From Arthrobacter sulfonylureivorans (GTDB lineage Bacteria; Actinomycetota; Actinomycetes; Actinomycetales; Micrococcaceae): 64,000 bases of DNA. Below the pieces are notes generated by a model. It was not told the DNA's origin. It saw only the letters and a program-made list of their open reading frames with translations, and did no database searches. Both the position numbers and the translations under genes were made by a program. Below, in pieces: positions 36,278 to 45,709 of the stretch; position 1 is the first letter of the stretch; each line of letters begins with the position of its first letter. The stretch is taken from assembly GCA_004000035.1 (NCBI GenBank), contig RJAE01000014.1, forward strand, positions 51,809 through 115,808, given 5' to 3'.

Positions 36278-39157
36278 TCACAGCCTGCCGGCGGCCTTGC
36301 GCGAGAACAATCCGCTGTGCTCAAAGCGGGTGCCCGCGAAGAACCAGCCCGAGCCGTCCGGCTTGGTAACCACTAGGTCCGGCTTGCTGTCCTGGTTGAA
36401 ATTGCCCACTCCGAGGATCCGGTTGAACTTGTCCCAGCCCTTGGACGCAATTTTCCTCTCGGCCGCGAACCAGCCGTTTGAAGCGGAATACGACTTGTAC
36501 CCGGAGAGCAGCCACAGCGAGCCGTCACGCTTCCGTGCGACGAGGTCGCCGGCTCCGTCTCCGGTGAAGTCGCCGGTGCCGGCCATCGCGTTGTAGCTTT
36601 GCCAGCCGGACTCTGTCCGGGACTTCTTCCCGGTACCTCCGGTGCCGGTGCCCGCGTACAGGTAGGCGGCGCCATTACTTTGGACGGCAATCAGGTCCTG
36701 TTTGCCGTCCCGATTAACGTCGCCGGCGCCGAGCAGGTGGCTGAACTTGTTCCAGCCGCTCTTGCCGATGCGGACCTTCTTGGTGAACACTTGCTGGCCC
36801 GCGGCAGCACGCCCGGTCCCTGGGTAGAGCCAGAGGGATCCCTTCTGCCCGCGGGCCAAGACGTCGTCCCGGCCGTCGCCGTTGTAGTCGCCCACACCCA
36901 CCAACAGGTTGAATTTATTCCAGCCGCTCGAGCCGATTTTGACCCGGGCACCGTAGCCGCCCTTGCCGTTGCCGGCGGCAAACCACAACGAACCGTTGGA
37001 CTTGCGGGCCAACAAGTCTGGATCCCCGTCGCCGTTGAGATCGCCTGCTGCCAGCACAAGGTCGTAAGTGCGCCAGACGGACTGCCCCGCACGTACGCGG
37101 TTCTTTACTCCTGTGGAATCCTTCATTTGGGAGCCCGGGAAGAACCCAAGATTGCCATCGGGAAGAGTGACGACGACGTCTGCCTTGCGGTCGCGGTTGT
37201 TATCGCCAAGGCCAAGGATCTGGGTGAACTTTTCCCAGCCCTTGGAGGCAACCCGCGTGGCGGCGGTAAAGGTGCCGTCCAGTTTGGTTGTCCGGGTGCC
37301 GCGCAGGACCCAGAGGGAACCGTCGGCCCGGCGGCCTAGGACGTCCGCCTTGCCGTCCCCGCTGAAGTCCCCGGGTGCGGCCAGTTGGTTGTAGCCGCCC
37401 CAACCGGACGCCACCTTGGTTCGAGACCCCAGTCGGCCGGTGCCCAGGCCGGGGAAGACCCAGGCCGTCCCATCGGACATCGTCACCAGAACATCCCGCT
37501 TGCCGTCCCCGTTCAGGTCGCCAGGGACCAGGATGGACTGAAACTTCTCCCAACCCTTCGCGGATATCTCCACACCCTTCTTAAAGGTGGCGTTGGAGGT
37601 TCCCGCCATGAACCACAGGGAGCCGTCGGTGTGCCGGGCCAGGACGTCGGGGATCTTGTCCCCGTTCAGGTCCCCGGCACCGACAATCGCATCGTATTTT
37701 TGCCAGCCGCCGCTACTGATCTGGCGTGCCGCGCCGAAACCGCCGCTGCCGTTGCCGGGATAGAGCCACATGGTTCCGTCGCTGCGGCGCGAGAGCAGGT
37801 CCCCGTTGCCGTCACCGGTCATGTCCCCGGGGGCGGCATTGCGTAGCTTGCGGTCGTAAAGCCCCGCGAAGTTTTTGAGGTCGGTCCAGCTGCCGCGCCA
37901 GACATTGGAGTCTCCCACGAACGGTCCGGTGGAGCTGTACTGCCAAATGTCCCAGCTGGTCCATCCGGCCGGCAACGGATCAGGGTAGGCGACCCCGTAC
38001 TCGGCAATGTGCAGCGGATGGTCGCGGAACGCGGTGCTGCTGCCGGTGCACTGGTTCCACCAGCCGGCCGTCGTGTAGATGGCGGGGACCCGGCCGGTGC
38101 GTGACTTAATGGTGTTCGAGAAGTCCTTGATCCAGGCCACCATCTGCTTGGCGCTCATGTTGTAGCAGGTGTTGCCCAGCTTCGTATACGGGTTGTATTC
38201 AATGTCCAGCAGCGGGGGGAGCGTTTTGCCATCGGCAGACCAAGCGCCGCCGTTTTTCAGCATGTAGTCCGCCTGTGACTTCCCCGAGGAAACGCTGGGA
38301 ATGGCGAAGTGATAGGCGCCGCGGATCATGCCCTGCTTATATGACCCCCCGTACTGCTGGCCAAAGTAGGGATTCAGATACGTGGTGGCCTCAGTGGCCT
38401 TGACGTATGCGAAGCGGGCGCCTTGGTTCCACTCGGTTTTCCAGCTGACTGTTCCTTGGTGGCTGCTGACGTCGATGCCCTGAATGCCGTTGGGCCGGGC
38501 TTTGTTGCGGTTCGGCGCAGCCAGCGGCCGTACCGCTGCCATCCGGTCGATGGACAGTACTTCCGTGTCCGGTGCCAGTTCCTGCCGTAGGTTCTGCTCA
38601 AGTTGTTCTTGTTGATCCGGCTTCGCCAGTTCTTGGCGGAGTTGAAGGCCTTGCCCCATCTGGGCGCCGTCTTCTCCCTGCAGGGCCTTCATCAGGCCGT
38701 CCAGTTGTTCCTGCGTGAGCTCGTCAACGTCAACCTCTGCCGCAGGATCCAGCAGCGCCTCCATCGTTTCGCTGAGGTGTTCTTCGATGGCGGGTTTTGT
38801 TGCCGGTTCGGTAGCGGCAGGGGCTGGATCTTGTTCGGCTGTTTCCGTCTCGACAGGATCAGCCGGGGGCTCCGCGACGTTCGTTCCTGTGGGTTCAACG
38901 GCAGGTTCGGCTGCTGGTTCTGCGGCCGGTTCAGTTTCTGGGACTGCGGCGGCCTCGGTGGGGCTGGCACTGCCAGCCGCTTCACCGAGGGTGCTTTCAA
39001 TGGTGTTTTCCGGTGGCAGTTCAGCGGCTCCAGCAGCAGGTGGAACCATCAGCAAGGTGGAGGAGGCCAGCGCCACGGTAGTTAGGGCCGAGACCAACCA
39101 GGACGGATTGCGGCGGAAAGAGGGGGTGCCTGCGGACAAAGTGTCGCGATTGCTCAT
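36278..39157 (-). CDS. Secreted GH25 lysozyme with ten FG-GAP/VCBS repeats
   Basis: The protein has 959 residues. Residues 1-44 are a signal peptide ending AAGAAE. Residues 45-225 are Pro/Glu/Ala-rich then helical. The GH25 muramidase domain (about 227-440) starts [13 protein letters not shown] and has the catalytic acidic pair LDIEYNPY. Ten repeats follow with calcium-binding-like GDxNGDGxxD loops, each with WxxYPG-like strands, probably a beta-propeller for surface or glycan binding. GH25 enzymes cleave MurNAc-GlcNAc bonds. It is an own-wall remodelling or secreted lytic enzyme, between two halves of the wall-polymer locus. No sortase signal. Confidence 0.93.
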   Translation of the reverse strand: MSNRDTLSAGTPSFRRNPSWLVSALTTVALASSTLLMVPPAAGAAELPPENTIESTLGEAAGSASPTEAAAVPETEPAAEPAAEPAVEPTGTNVAEPPADPVETETAEQDPAPAATEPATKPAIEEHLSETMEALLDPAAEVDVDELTQEQLDGLMKALQGEDGAQMGQGLQLRQELAKPDQQEQLEQNLRQELAPDTEVLSIDRMAAVRPLAAPNRNKARPNGIQGIDVSSHQGTVSWKTEWNQGARFAYVKATEATTYLNPYFGQQYGGSYKQGMIRGAYHFAIPSVSSGKSQADYMLKNGGAWSADGKTLPPLLDIEYNPYTKLGNTCYNMSAKQMVAWIKDFSNTIKSRTGRVPAIYTTAGWWNQCTGSSTAFRDHPLHIAEYGVAYPDPLPAGWTSWDIWQYSSTGPFVGDSNVWRGSWTDLKNFAGLYDRKLRNAAPGDMTGDGNGDLLSRRSDGTMWLYPGNGSGGFGAARQISSGGWQKYDAIVGAGDLNGDKIPDVLARHTDGSLWFMAGTSNATFKKGVEISAKGWEKFQSILVPGDLNGDGKRDVLVTMSDGTAWVFPGLGTGRLGSRTKVASGWGGYNQLAAPGDFSGDGKADVLGRRADGSLWVLRGTRTTKLDGTFTAATRVASKGWEKFTQILGLGDNNRDRKADVVVTLPDGNLGFFPGSQMKDSTGVKNRVRAGQSVWRTYDLVLAAGDLNGDGDPDLLARKSNGSLWFAAGNGKGGYGARVKIGSSGWNKFNLLVGVGDYNGDGRDDVLARGQKGSLWLYPGTGRAAAGQQVFTKKVRIGKSGWNKFSHLLGAGDVNRDGKQDLIAVQSNGAAYLYAGTGTGGTGKKSRTESGWQSYNAMAGTGDFTGDGAGDLVARKRDGSLWLLSGYKSYSASNGWFAAERKIASKGWDKFNRILGVGNFNQDSKPDLVVTKPDGSGWFFAGTRFEHSGLFSRKAAGRL

Positions 39158-39357
39158 AAAGCTTCTCCAAGGTTTCCATACCGCTGCAGTGCAACACCGG
39201 TAGGAAAATGGCTGGGCCGATTGACCGCTTCACCTTAACATCAGGATTCACTCCAGTCCCGCCCTAACGCAGTGTCGGCGCAAATTTGTATAAAGAATTT
39301 ACAAATTAGCCTCGCGACGGCTCCGGGTACCCGGCCTTTCGAAGTCACCGCTGAGGC

Positions 39358-40437
39358 TCAGGTGTGCCGGAGACGCGTCGCAGCCTTGACCAGATTGTGC
39401 GGTTCCACCAGTACCTGGGTGAGAAACCGGACCGGTCGGGTGACGGTCAGGACGCAGAACGCCACGGACGCGGCGAGGAACGCCAGCGTGCGGAGTGTGG
39501 GCGGTCCAAGCTGCACCAGCGCGGAGGCCCCGACTATGGTCAGCATTGGCAGGTGGAGCAGATACGGATACATGGTGTGGCGGCCTGCTTCCGCCACCCA
39601 GGCGCCCACCCGTGATGGTGCTCCCGGACTGCCGGGCAGCACCAGCATGAAACCGGAGGCCATTGCCGCCCCAACCACCAGAACCACCAGCCGAACCAGC
39701 ATGCCCTCGAGGCTGTCGAGGTTGAGCTCCTCGTAGCCGGCGTTGCCTAGGAAAGGACTGCGCCAGAATTCCTTGCCCTGGACTGCCACGACCGCAGCGC
39801 CCGCCGCGAGTACCGCCGCGCCGGCCAGGCGCATTGGCCGATGTGCGCGCCAGACGGCCACGCGCTCCACGATCCATGGCCCGGCCACGAACAGCGGCAG
39901 GAAGATGAGGACCCGGGACAATGAAAGGAAGCCGCCGATATCCGGGCTCATCCCCGCCAGCAAGGCTAGGACCACTGCGATGGGGACTGCCCCTCGCAGT
40001 CCCCGGAACCAGGGGCCTGCCAGCCGCCATGCCGCCAAGGCAACCAGAAACCAGAGGCCGAAGGTCTGCTCGGCGAAGGCCCAGCTCGGCATGGTGCCTT
40101 CGAACCGGTAGTTCACCCAGAAGGCCACCAGCTGGAACAACAGGTAGGGCAGCAGCAGTTGCCACCAGATCCTCACCAAGTTTCGGCCGTTTGCCTCGAC
40201 GCGCAGGGCTCCCCAGCCCGCCAGCAGGATCAGGACGGGGATGTGGAACATGTATACGAAGTTGGACACCATAAGGGCCAAGAAGCTGCTGCTGCGCAGC
40301 AGGCCCGAGGCATGGCCAGCGACGACCAGGACAATGGCCGCCCATCGGGCCTGGTCGATCCAGGTTTGGCGGACCTTTACTGCGGGGGCCGGTCCTGCCG
40401 CGGAGATCCCACCCGGGCGGTTCGTGTCCCGGTCCAA
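39358..40437 (-). CDS. Membrane acyltransferase family 3 protein
   Basis: The protein has 359 residues with about ten membrane segments. The signature WIDQARWAAIVLVVAGHASG has the conserved Asp and His, followed by YMFHIPVLILLAGWG, like the protein at 3808. It is probably an O-acetyltransferase for a surface sugar. It starts 5 bases after the stop of the SGNH acyltransferase gene, so the two are co-transcribed; two acylation steps may act on one polymer. The long frame in another phase (39299-40654) is a shadow and is not counted. Confidence 0.84.
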   Translation of the reverse strand: MDRDTNRPGGISAAGPAPAVKVRQTWIDQARWAAIVLVVAGHASGLLRSSSFLALMVSNFVYMFHIPVLILLAGWGALRVEANGRNLVRIWWQLLLPYLLFQLVAFWVNYRFEGTMPSWAFAEQTFGLWFLVALAAWRLAGPWFRGLRGAVPIAVVLALLAGMSPDIGGFLSLSRVLIFLPLFVAGPWIVERVAVWRAHRPMRLAGAAVLAAGAAVVAVQGKEFWRSPFLGNAGYEELNLDSLEGMLVRLVVLVVGAAMASGFMLVLPGSPGAPSRVGAWVAEAGRHTMYPYLLHLPMLTIVGASALVQLGPPTLRTLAFLAASVAFCVLTVTRPVRFLTQVLVEPHNLVKAATRLRHT

Positions 40438-40442
40438 GGCAG

Positions 40443-42560
40443 CTACCCAACACCAGGGCGGGGAGCCGCCAGGGCTTTGCTGATCGGCTGCTCCAGGTAC
40501 GGGACCAGCGAGGAGGCGTAGGTTGCGGTGATGTGGGAGCCATCCCGGTAGGCCACCACGGAACCGATGGCCGCCGGGCAGACGCCGTCGACACAGAAGT
40601 ACTTGTCAAGGTCCACCCGGCTGATGCCATGCAGAGACAGGTTGCGCACCGCATCGTCCAACGGGTCCATCCAGTGCCAGCTGGACGGCGTGCCGGAGCA
40701 GGCGCTGGGGTTGCCGGGATTCGCGGCCAGGCAGTCGGGGATGTTGCTGATCTTGGTGCCCGGATAGGGCGGGTCTTTGATCGCCAGCACGCGGGTGCCG
40801 GCCGCCGCCCACTGCTTTATATAGGATTCGTAACCGGCGACGGCGGGCGCCTGAGTGGTGCCCCAGCTCTCGCCCCGCACCGGGACTGACTGGCGTTCGG
40901 ACGTGATGACCAAGTCGAACTGGCTGCCCTTGGTCTGCTCCATGACCCAGTCCCCGTAGGCCAGGCAGTTCTGTGTCTTGGCTTCACTGCCCAGCTCCAG
41001 CGGGGCGTCGGTCGCGTTGCAGCGGGAGGCCAGGAAGGTGGTGATGGTCCAGCCTTGTTGCCCGGCCAGCGCCTGCAGTGCGGGCAGCCACTGTCCGGCA
41101 TGGGAATTGCCAACCAGCGCGATCCGCACCGGCCCGTTGCCATAACGGCACACCGGCCGGTCCGCGAAATCATTGGCCGCCCAACAGCCGTCCCGGTAGG
41201 CATCCGGCAGGTCCTCCTTGGCCAGCGACGGGTCCGGCACGAGCATTGCCTGCGGATCCTGCGGGCAGTGGCCGAAGCCCAGTGCTGCGGACGCCGCACC
41301 GAGGCACGGTTCCCGGCTCTGCGTCACCGCCGTCAGTTGGTTGGCCGCCACTTGATGGCGCACGCCGACTTCGGCCAGTTGGACACTGCCAAAGACCGCC
41401 AACGCGGCCATGCCGACGGCGGCAAAGCGGTAACTGGGCAGCAGCCGAGCCGAGGGCAGAGACCGCCGGAATCTGTCCTCAACATAGGTTTTCGTCACGG
41501 CCGAGAGGGCCAGCGTCAGCGCCAGGACGGCCAGCTGGGCCGGCAGACCGGAGCCGCCCAAGTGCATGGGCAGCAGCACGATCAGGGGCCAATGCCACAA
41601 GTAGACCGAATAGGATGCATCTCCGAGCCACTGGATCGGACGAGGCCGCAGGATCCCGGTGGGGGAGTACGCCCGGGTGGATCCGGCCAGTATGACTAGC
41701 ATCGTGCCCAGCACCGGCAGCAGCGCTGCATAACCGGGGAACGGGGTCTGGGTGGAATAGGTTGCCCCGGCCACCACGATAGCCGCCATGCCCGCCCAGC
41801 CAAGCGCCGCCGTCGCCGGTTGTGGGAGGCGAGTGGCGGCGAGCGGTGCGAGGGTGGCGACAAAGCCTCCTGCGGCCAGCTCCCAGATTCGGGTTGGGGT
41901 GATGAAGTAGGCGCTCGCCGGCTCGGCCGTTGTGGCCTGCATAGAGAAGGCCAGCGACACCAAGACCACTGCTGCCACCGTCCAACGCACGGCAACGACC
42001 GGGCGGAGGTGCCGTTGGCGGGCTGCCGCGAAGACCAGCAGCATCAGCACCGGCCAGCCGAGGTAGAACTGCTCCTCCACGGACAGGGACCAAAAGTGCT
42101 GGACGGGCGTGGGTGCGTTGTCGGCTGCCAGATAGTCCACCGAACTGTTGGCAAGCAGCCAGTTCTGCACGTACAGCGCCGAGCCAATGATCTGCCGGGC
42201 AGTGTCCTCCCACTGGGTAGGCGGGGCCAGCAGCCGCGAGCCAACCGCTGTGGCGGCGAGCACAACGAAGGCCGCTGGCAGCAGCCGGCGGATGCGCCGG
42301 CCCCAGAACTGGAGCAGGTCCCGGCCGGTCCGCGGCTGCTTGCCGAGCAGATGTGCCGTCATCAGATAACCGGAGATGACGAAAAAGACGTCCACGCCCA
42401 CGAAGCCGCCGGTTAGCGTCCCGGGCCAGAGATGGTAGACCACGACCATGGACACGGCGAGCGCCCGCAGACCTTGGATGTCCTGCCGGAAGCCGGCGCT
42501 GCGGGGCGTGCCGCCGGAATCCTGGCTGGTTCCGGCCCGGGTTGTTGGCTGAGCGTTCGT
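40443..42560 (-). CDS. OafA-type acyltransferase with C-terminal SGNH domain; apparent ACG start
   Basis: An OafA/YrhL-type protein: about ten membrane segments, then a SGNH-type hydrolase domain. The conserved FRQDIQGLRALAVSMVVVYH begins upstream of the nearest conventional start (GTG 42455). Extending the frame upstream reaches ACG at 42560, preceded by AGGAG and five bases; no ATG, GTG or TTG lies between, only CTG within QGL. Residues FVGVDVFFVISGYL and HFWSLSVEEQFYLGWP mark the acyltransferase; LVGNSHAGQWLPAL and DGSHITATYA mark the SGNH part. It probably O-acetylates a wall polymer. From ACG it has 705 residues. The start may instead reflect a mutation or sequencing error. Confidence 0.85.
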   Translation of the reverse strand, partial: TNAQPTTRAGTSQDSGGTPRSAGFRQDIQGLRALAVSMVVVYHLWPGTLTGGFVGVDVFFVISGYLMTAHLLGKQPRTGRDLLQFWGRRIRRLLPAAFVVLAATAVGSRLLAPPTQWEDTARQIIGSALYVQNWLLANSSVDYLAADNAPTPVQHFWSLSVEEQFYLGWPVLMLLVFAAARQRHLRPVVAVRWTVAAVVLVSLAFSMQATTAEPASAYFITPTRIWELAAGGFVATLAPLAATRLPQPATAALGWAGMAAIVVAGATYSTQTPFPGYAALLPVLGTMLVILAGSTRAYSPTGILRPRPIQWLGDASYSVYLWHWPLIVLLPMHLGGSGLPAQLAVLALTLALSAVTKTYVEDRFRRSLPSARLLPSYRFAAVGMAALAVFGSVQLAEVGVRHQVAANQLTAVTQSREPCLGAASAALGFGHCPQDPQAMLVPDPSLAKEDLPDAYRDGCWAANDFADRPVCRYGNGPVRIALVGNSHAGQWLPALQALAGQQGWTITTFLASRCNATDAPLELGSEAKTQNCLAYGDWVMEQTKGSQFDLVITSERQSVPVRGESWGTTQAPAVAGYESYIKQWAAAGTRVLAIKDPPYPGTKISNIPDCLAANPGNPSACSGTPSSWHWMDPLDDAVRNLSLHGISRVDLDKYFCVDGVCPAAIGSVVAYRDGSHITATYASSLVPYLEQPISKALAAPRPGVG

Positions 42561-42648
42561 GGTGGCTCCTGACGAAGGTCACGGCCAAGGTGCGGTGTGC
42601 CGGTCAGTCTACCCGCCGCTCCCCAGCGGAAACAGGAGCAGTTGCCGG

Positions 42649-44286
42649 CTACCGGTACTGGCTGTTCATCCAGCTGATCCGGCTCTTCTGCCAATTGCGC
42701 AGGTAGCTGACTTCCTTCGACCAGGTGCCCTTGACGATGTGATAGGTGCGGAGCTTCTCCTTGACGTTCCACAGCTTGAAGTTTGCCGCGGCGGACTTCG
42801 AGATCACCTTGCTTTGGCTCGCCAGGTAGGAATCACTCTTCTTCAGCGAGGCGTGAACCTGCGTCCAGCGCTTGCTGACAGCCTTCCGGAAACCGGGATC
42901 ATCATTTAGGCGGTTGAACCAGGTGTCCGCCGACTGGCGTGCGGCGATCTTTAGCGGATCGCGAAGGTACCAACTGTTCGTGGTTTCCAGCTTTCCACCC
43001 CGGTCGGCGTTCCCAGCTGCAATGTCAAAGTCCCACAGCGGTCCGAAATACAGCTTCCCATTGGGTTTCTTGTACATGTAGACGCTGGCATACATGTTGC
43101 CGTCAAGGGGCTTCATGAGTTCCATGGCGATGTAATAGTCGACGGCGGAGGGAAGGCTGATGTACTTTCGCCAGCCTTTCGTGGAGGACTTGAAGTTCTT
43201 GCCGAACAGAGCCTTGTCCGCGGCATCGAGATACCCGTCGATGTTTTTGATCTGGGCCGCTGTGATGCCTTTTCCGGTGTTCTTGCCAGCCTCGTCATAG
43301 TCGTTTTCGGGTTCCTTAATGCCCACGTAGCCGTGTTTGCCGACCGTCACGTTGTGGTCGGCCCCTTTACGGAAATCCCACTCGAGGACATAGCCGCCGG
43401 AATTTTTGGCGGAGCTCGAATCCAGCTCCGGCACGCTGACCCGGACCGCATCCCCCGGCTTCTTCTTAGCGGGATCGGTGACTGCAATCCGTTCGATCAG
43501 CAGGTACGAGCCGCGGTAGGAACCATTGATATAGAGGTCCACCGGCTTGGACTTGGGGGTCCAGGCCAGCTTGGTCATCTTCGAGCCGATGAAGCCGGCG
43601 AGCGAGTTGCGCAGCAGCGACTTGTCATAATGGTTCGCCACCAAGGCCCATTTCTTGCTGGCGCCCATCCCGCACAGATCGACCTTCTTGTCGAGCTTGA
43701 TCGTGTACGACTTTTTGGCGAAGGTCCAGGACGAGTTGCCCCGTCCTTTGGCCGCTGCCAACTGCGATGAGACGGCCGCGCAGCCGGCCCCGGCTTTGAT
43801 GGCAAACCTGCCTTCGAAGTAGCGGCTGCGGGTGCTGATCGACTTGCCCTCGTTGGTGTTCAGGTACACCACGGGGAGCCCGGACTTTTTGGTGGCGGTC
43901 TTGGCCGCGTATTTGACAATGCCGGTGACCGCTTGAGTGCTGCCGGTGCCGGTCACCGCACGGTACTCGTGCTTAACCTCCAGCGGATTGGAGATGCTGA
44001 AGGTCGCCTTGCCGCTGGCATCCTGGGCGCCGGTGGCAACCGTCTTCCACGCCGCGGACGTCACTTCAACGGTCATGGACGTGGCGAGCGTTTTGACTTG
44101 CAGTTTGACAGCTTGGCCCGATGCTGCCGGGCTGAACTGAGCGGTCGCCTTGGCGGCGGTCCCCGGTCCGCCGTCGACCATGGCCAATGTTGCGGTGGCC
44201 GCGTTCGCTTGCGGCAGCGAGGGTGGCATAACCACCAAACCGAGCGCGAGCGAGACTATTGCGGCAGCAGAAAATAGGCTTTTCAT
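42649..44286 (-). CDS. Secreted CotH-type kinase-like protein
   Basis: The protein has 545 residues with a signal peptide (IVSLALGLVVMPPSLPQANA, cleaved near 29). An Ig-like beta region follows to about 150. The CotH-like domain has RGNSSWTFAKKSYTIKLDKK, SYLLIERIAV, GGYVLEWDF and FGPLWDFDIAAGN. Bacillus CotH phosphorylates spore coat proteins, and the fold is kinase-like. In non-spore-forming actinobacteria the substrate is unknown. Being exported, it may act on a cell-surface target of the wall-polymer system. It lies 88 bases before the acyltransferase start on the same strand. Confidence 0.85.
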   Translation of the reverse strand: MKSLFSAAAIVSLALGLVVMPPSLPQANAATATLAMVDGGPGTAAKATAQFSPAASGQAVKLQVKTLATSMTVEVTSAAWKTVATGAQDASGKATFSISNPLEVKHEYRAVTGTGSTQAVTGIVKYAAKTATKKSGLPVVYLNTNEGKSISTRSRYFEGRFAIKAGAGCAAVSSQLAAAKGRGNSSWTFAKKSYTIKLDKKVDLCGMGASKKWALVANHYDKSLLRNSLAGFIGSKMTKLAWTPKSKPVDLYINGSYRGSYLLIERIAVTDPAKKKPGDAVRVSVPELDSSSAKNSGGYVLEWDFRKGADHNVTVGKHGYVGIKEPENDYDEAGKNTGKGITAAQIKNIDGYLDAADKALFGKNFKSSTKGWRKYISLPSAVDYYIAMELMKPLDGNMYASVYMYKKPNGKLYFGPLWDFDIAAGNADRGGKLETTNSWYLRDPLKIAARQSADTWFNRLNDDPGFRKAVSKRWTQVHASLKKSDSYLASQSKVISKSAAANFKLWNVKEKLRTYHIVKGTWSKEVSYLRNWQKSRISWMNSQYR

Positions 44287-44429
44287 GATTCCCCCGAATC
44301 AGCGCGCAACCCCAGATGCGATAGTGCCCGTACCCTACTCCTCGGGCTGCGATAGGACAACACCTCGCGTCGACTCATGGCAAACCGCCGCGTAGCGGCA
44401 GCCGTCGCTTTGAGGCAACCGGGAGGGCT

Positions 44430-45626
44430 TCAGCCCGCTTGCAGCACCAGCTCTACTGCATCCAGGAAGCGTCGGGTGCCAGCCCCCGGCGCCGTGTCGC
44501 CGAAATGGTGTTCCACCAGGGCCGTCTGCTCGTTCGGGAGGGGCCGGGACAGCAGGCCTGCGAGGACGCTCGGGACGTCTTCGGCATCCGTGGCGTCCAA
44601 CAGCGGCACGACGGCGGTGATGCCGTTGTCCTGGATTTCAGCTTCCGGATCCACCGGGCGCGTAACCAGCAACGGCTTGGCGTGCGGCAGCCAGTCCATC
44701 GCCACCGCCGAGATGTCACAGATGCATGCGTCCGCCTCGGCCATCGCGGCGGCCACATCGGGGCGCTTGTCCAGATAATGTCCGGCCACGGGATCCTGCT
44801 GCTGGGCGTCCTTGATCAGACTGGTTATGTGGCGTACCGCGGTCCGGTGGGCGGGGACGCGGACGCCGGTACGCGGGTGCGGCCGGAAGATCAGCCGGTA
44901 TCGAGGATCGGCCAGCAGCGCCGCGACCAGGGCGGTGCCGTGGCTGGCCGCCGAACCGTAGGCCATCGCCGGCCGGTCTCCTTCCCAGGTGGGGGCATAC
45001 AGCACGGTGGTCCGTCCGCCGTCGTACGCCTTGACGTCCCGCACCGGGGTGTCCAGTTGGGGCCGGCCGATCTCTACCAGCTTGGCCGGGTCCATCCGGT
45101 GGAGGTAGCCGAGGATGCGCTCGCGGGAGGCGGCCCCCGCGATGAAGGCGTAGTCGTAGGCCTTGAGCTGGTTGGATGCCATCGATATCTTGTCGCTCTC
45201 GCCGTGGCTCAGGTGCACGTGGCGTGGGCCGGCGAGGCGCAGGACGGTGAAATTGTCGCGGTTGTTGTTCACGTAGAACACCAGCCTGACGCGGTGGGAG
45301 TCCACGAACTCCTCCACCTGACCAATGCCGGTGGTCAGGAACACCGGCAGCGGGGAATCGGGCAGCAGCGCCGCGGCCGTCGTGGGCTTGTGCACCAGCA
45401 CGGCGGTCGGATGCGTCTTGGCCAGCTTCGCCAGCGGAGCCAGCCATTGCCGGAGTTGGTAAGCGCTGCCGGGATCATCGGCGAAGTAAACCACGCAGTC
45501 AAAACGGTCCGGGGCGCCGGTATTGGCGGCAGCGAGCCGGGTCCGGACCTGGCGGTCCAACAGCGCACCAGCGGCACGGTCGCGTGCTAGCTCCAGGGTT
45601 CGTCGGGCGGTGGCGGCGATGGTCAA
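44430..45626 (-). CDS. TagF-like CDP-polyol phosphotransferase (HGESDK variant)
   Basis: I choose TTG at 45626, seven bases after AGGAAAG, giving 398 residues; the longer frame to 45740 would overlap the divergent Stealth gene. It has no N-terminal membrane region, unlike 22076, 27724 and 29229. Motifs are VHLSHGESDKI (His141), LVEIGRPQLDTP, YAPTWEGD, IFRPHPRTG and CDISAVAMDWL. The DVSS motif is thus degenerate (DISA). This may be a soluble or peripheral relative acting with the divergent Stealth/TagF pair 83 bases away. Function is by family resemblance only. Confidence 0.8.
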   Translation of the reverse strand: MTIAATARRTLELARDRAAGALLDRQVRTRLAAANTGAPDRFDCVVYFADDPGSAYQLRQWLAPLAKLAKTHPTAVLVHKPTTAAALLPDSPLPVFLTTGIGQVEEFVDSHRVRLVFYVNNNRDNFTVLRLAGPRHVHLSHGESDKISMASNQLKAYDYAFIAGAASRERILGYLHRMDPAKLVEIGRPQLDTPVRDVKAYDGGRTTVLYAPTWEGDRPAMAYGSAASHGTALVAALLADPRYRLIFRPHPRTGVRVPAHRTAVRHITSLIKDAQQQDPVAGHYLDKRPDVAAAMAEADACICDISAVAMDWLPHAKPLLVTRPVDPEAEIQDNGITAVVPLLDATDAEDVPSVLAGLLSRPLPNEQTALVEHHFGDTAPGAGTRRFLDAVELVLQAG

Positions 45627-45709
45627 GGGCTTTCCTGCTTTCCGTGGGACTGTTACCAGCCTAGTATTCCTGCTGAGGGGACTACCGGTTCGCTGGGGGA
45701 GGGAAGCGT

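Noticed and set aside
39299-40654. 451-residue minus-strand frame
   Set aside because: It is in another phase of the same strand as two recognisable acyltransferases, with a Gly/Arg/Pro-rich composition.
41479-42588. 369-residue frame starting before the SGNH acyltransferase
   Set aside because: It could have been the true start, but its frame lacks membrane or acyltransferase motifs and is out of phase with FRQDIQGLRALAV.
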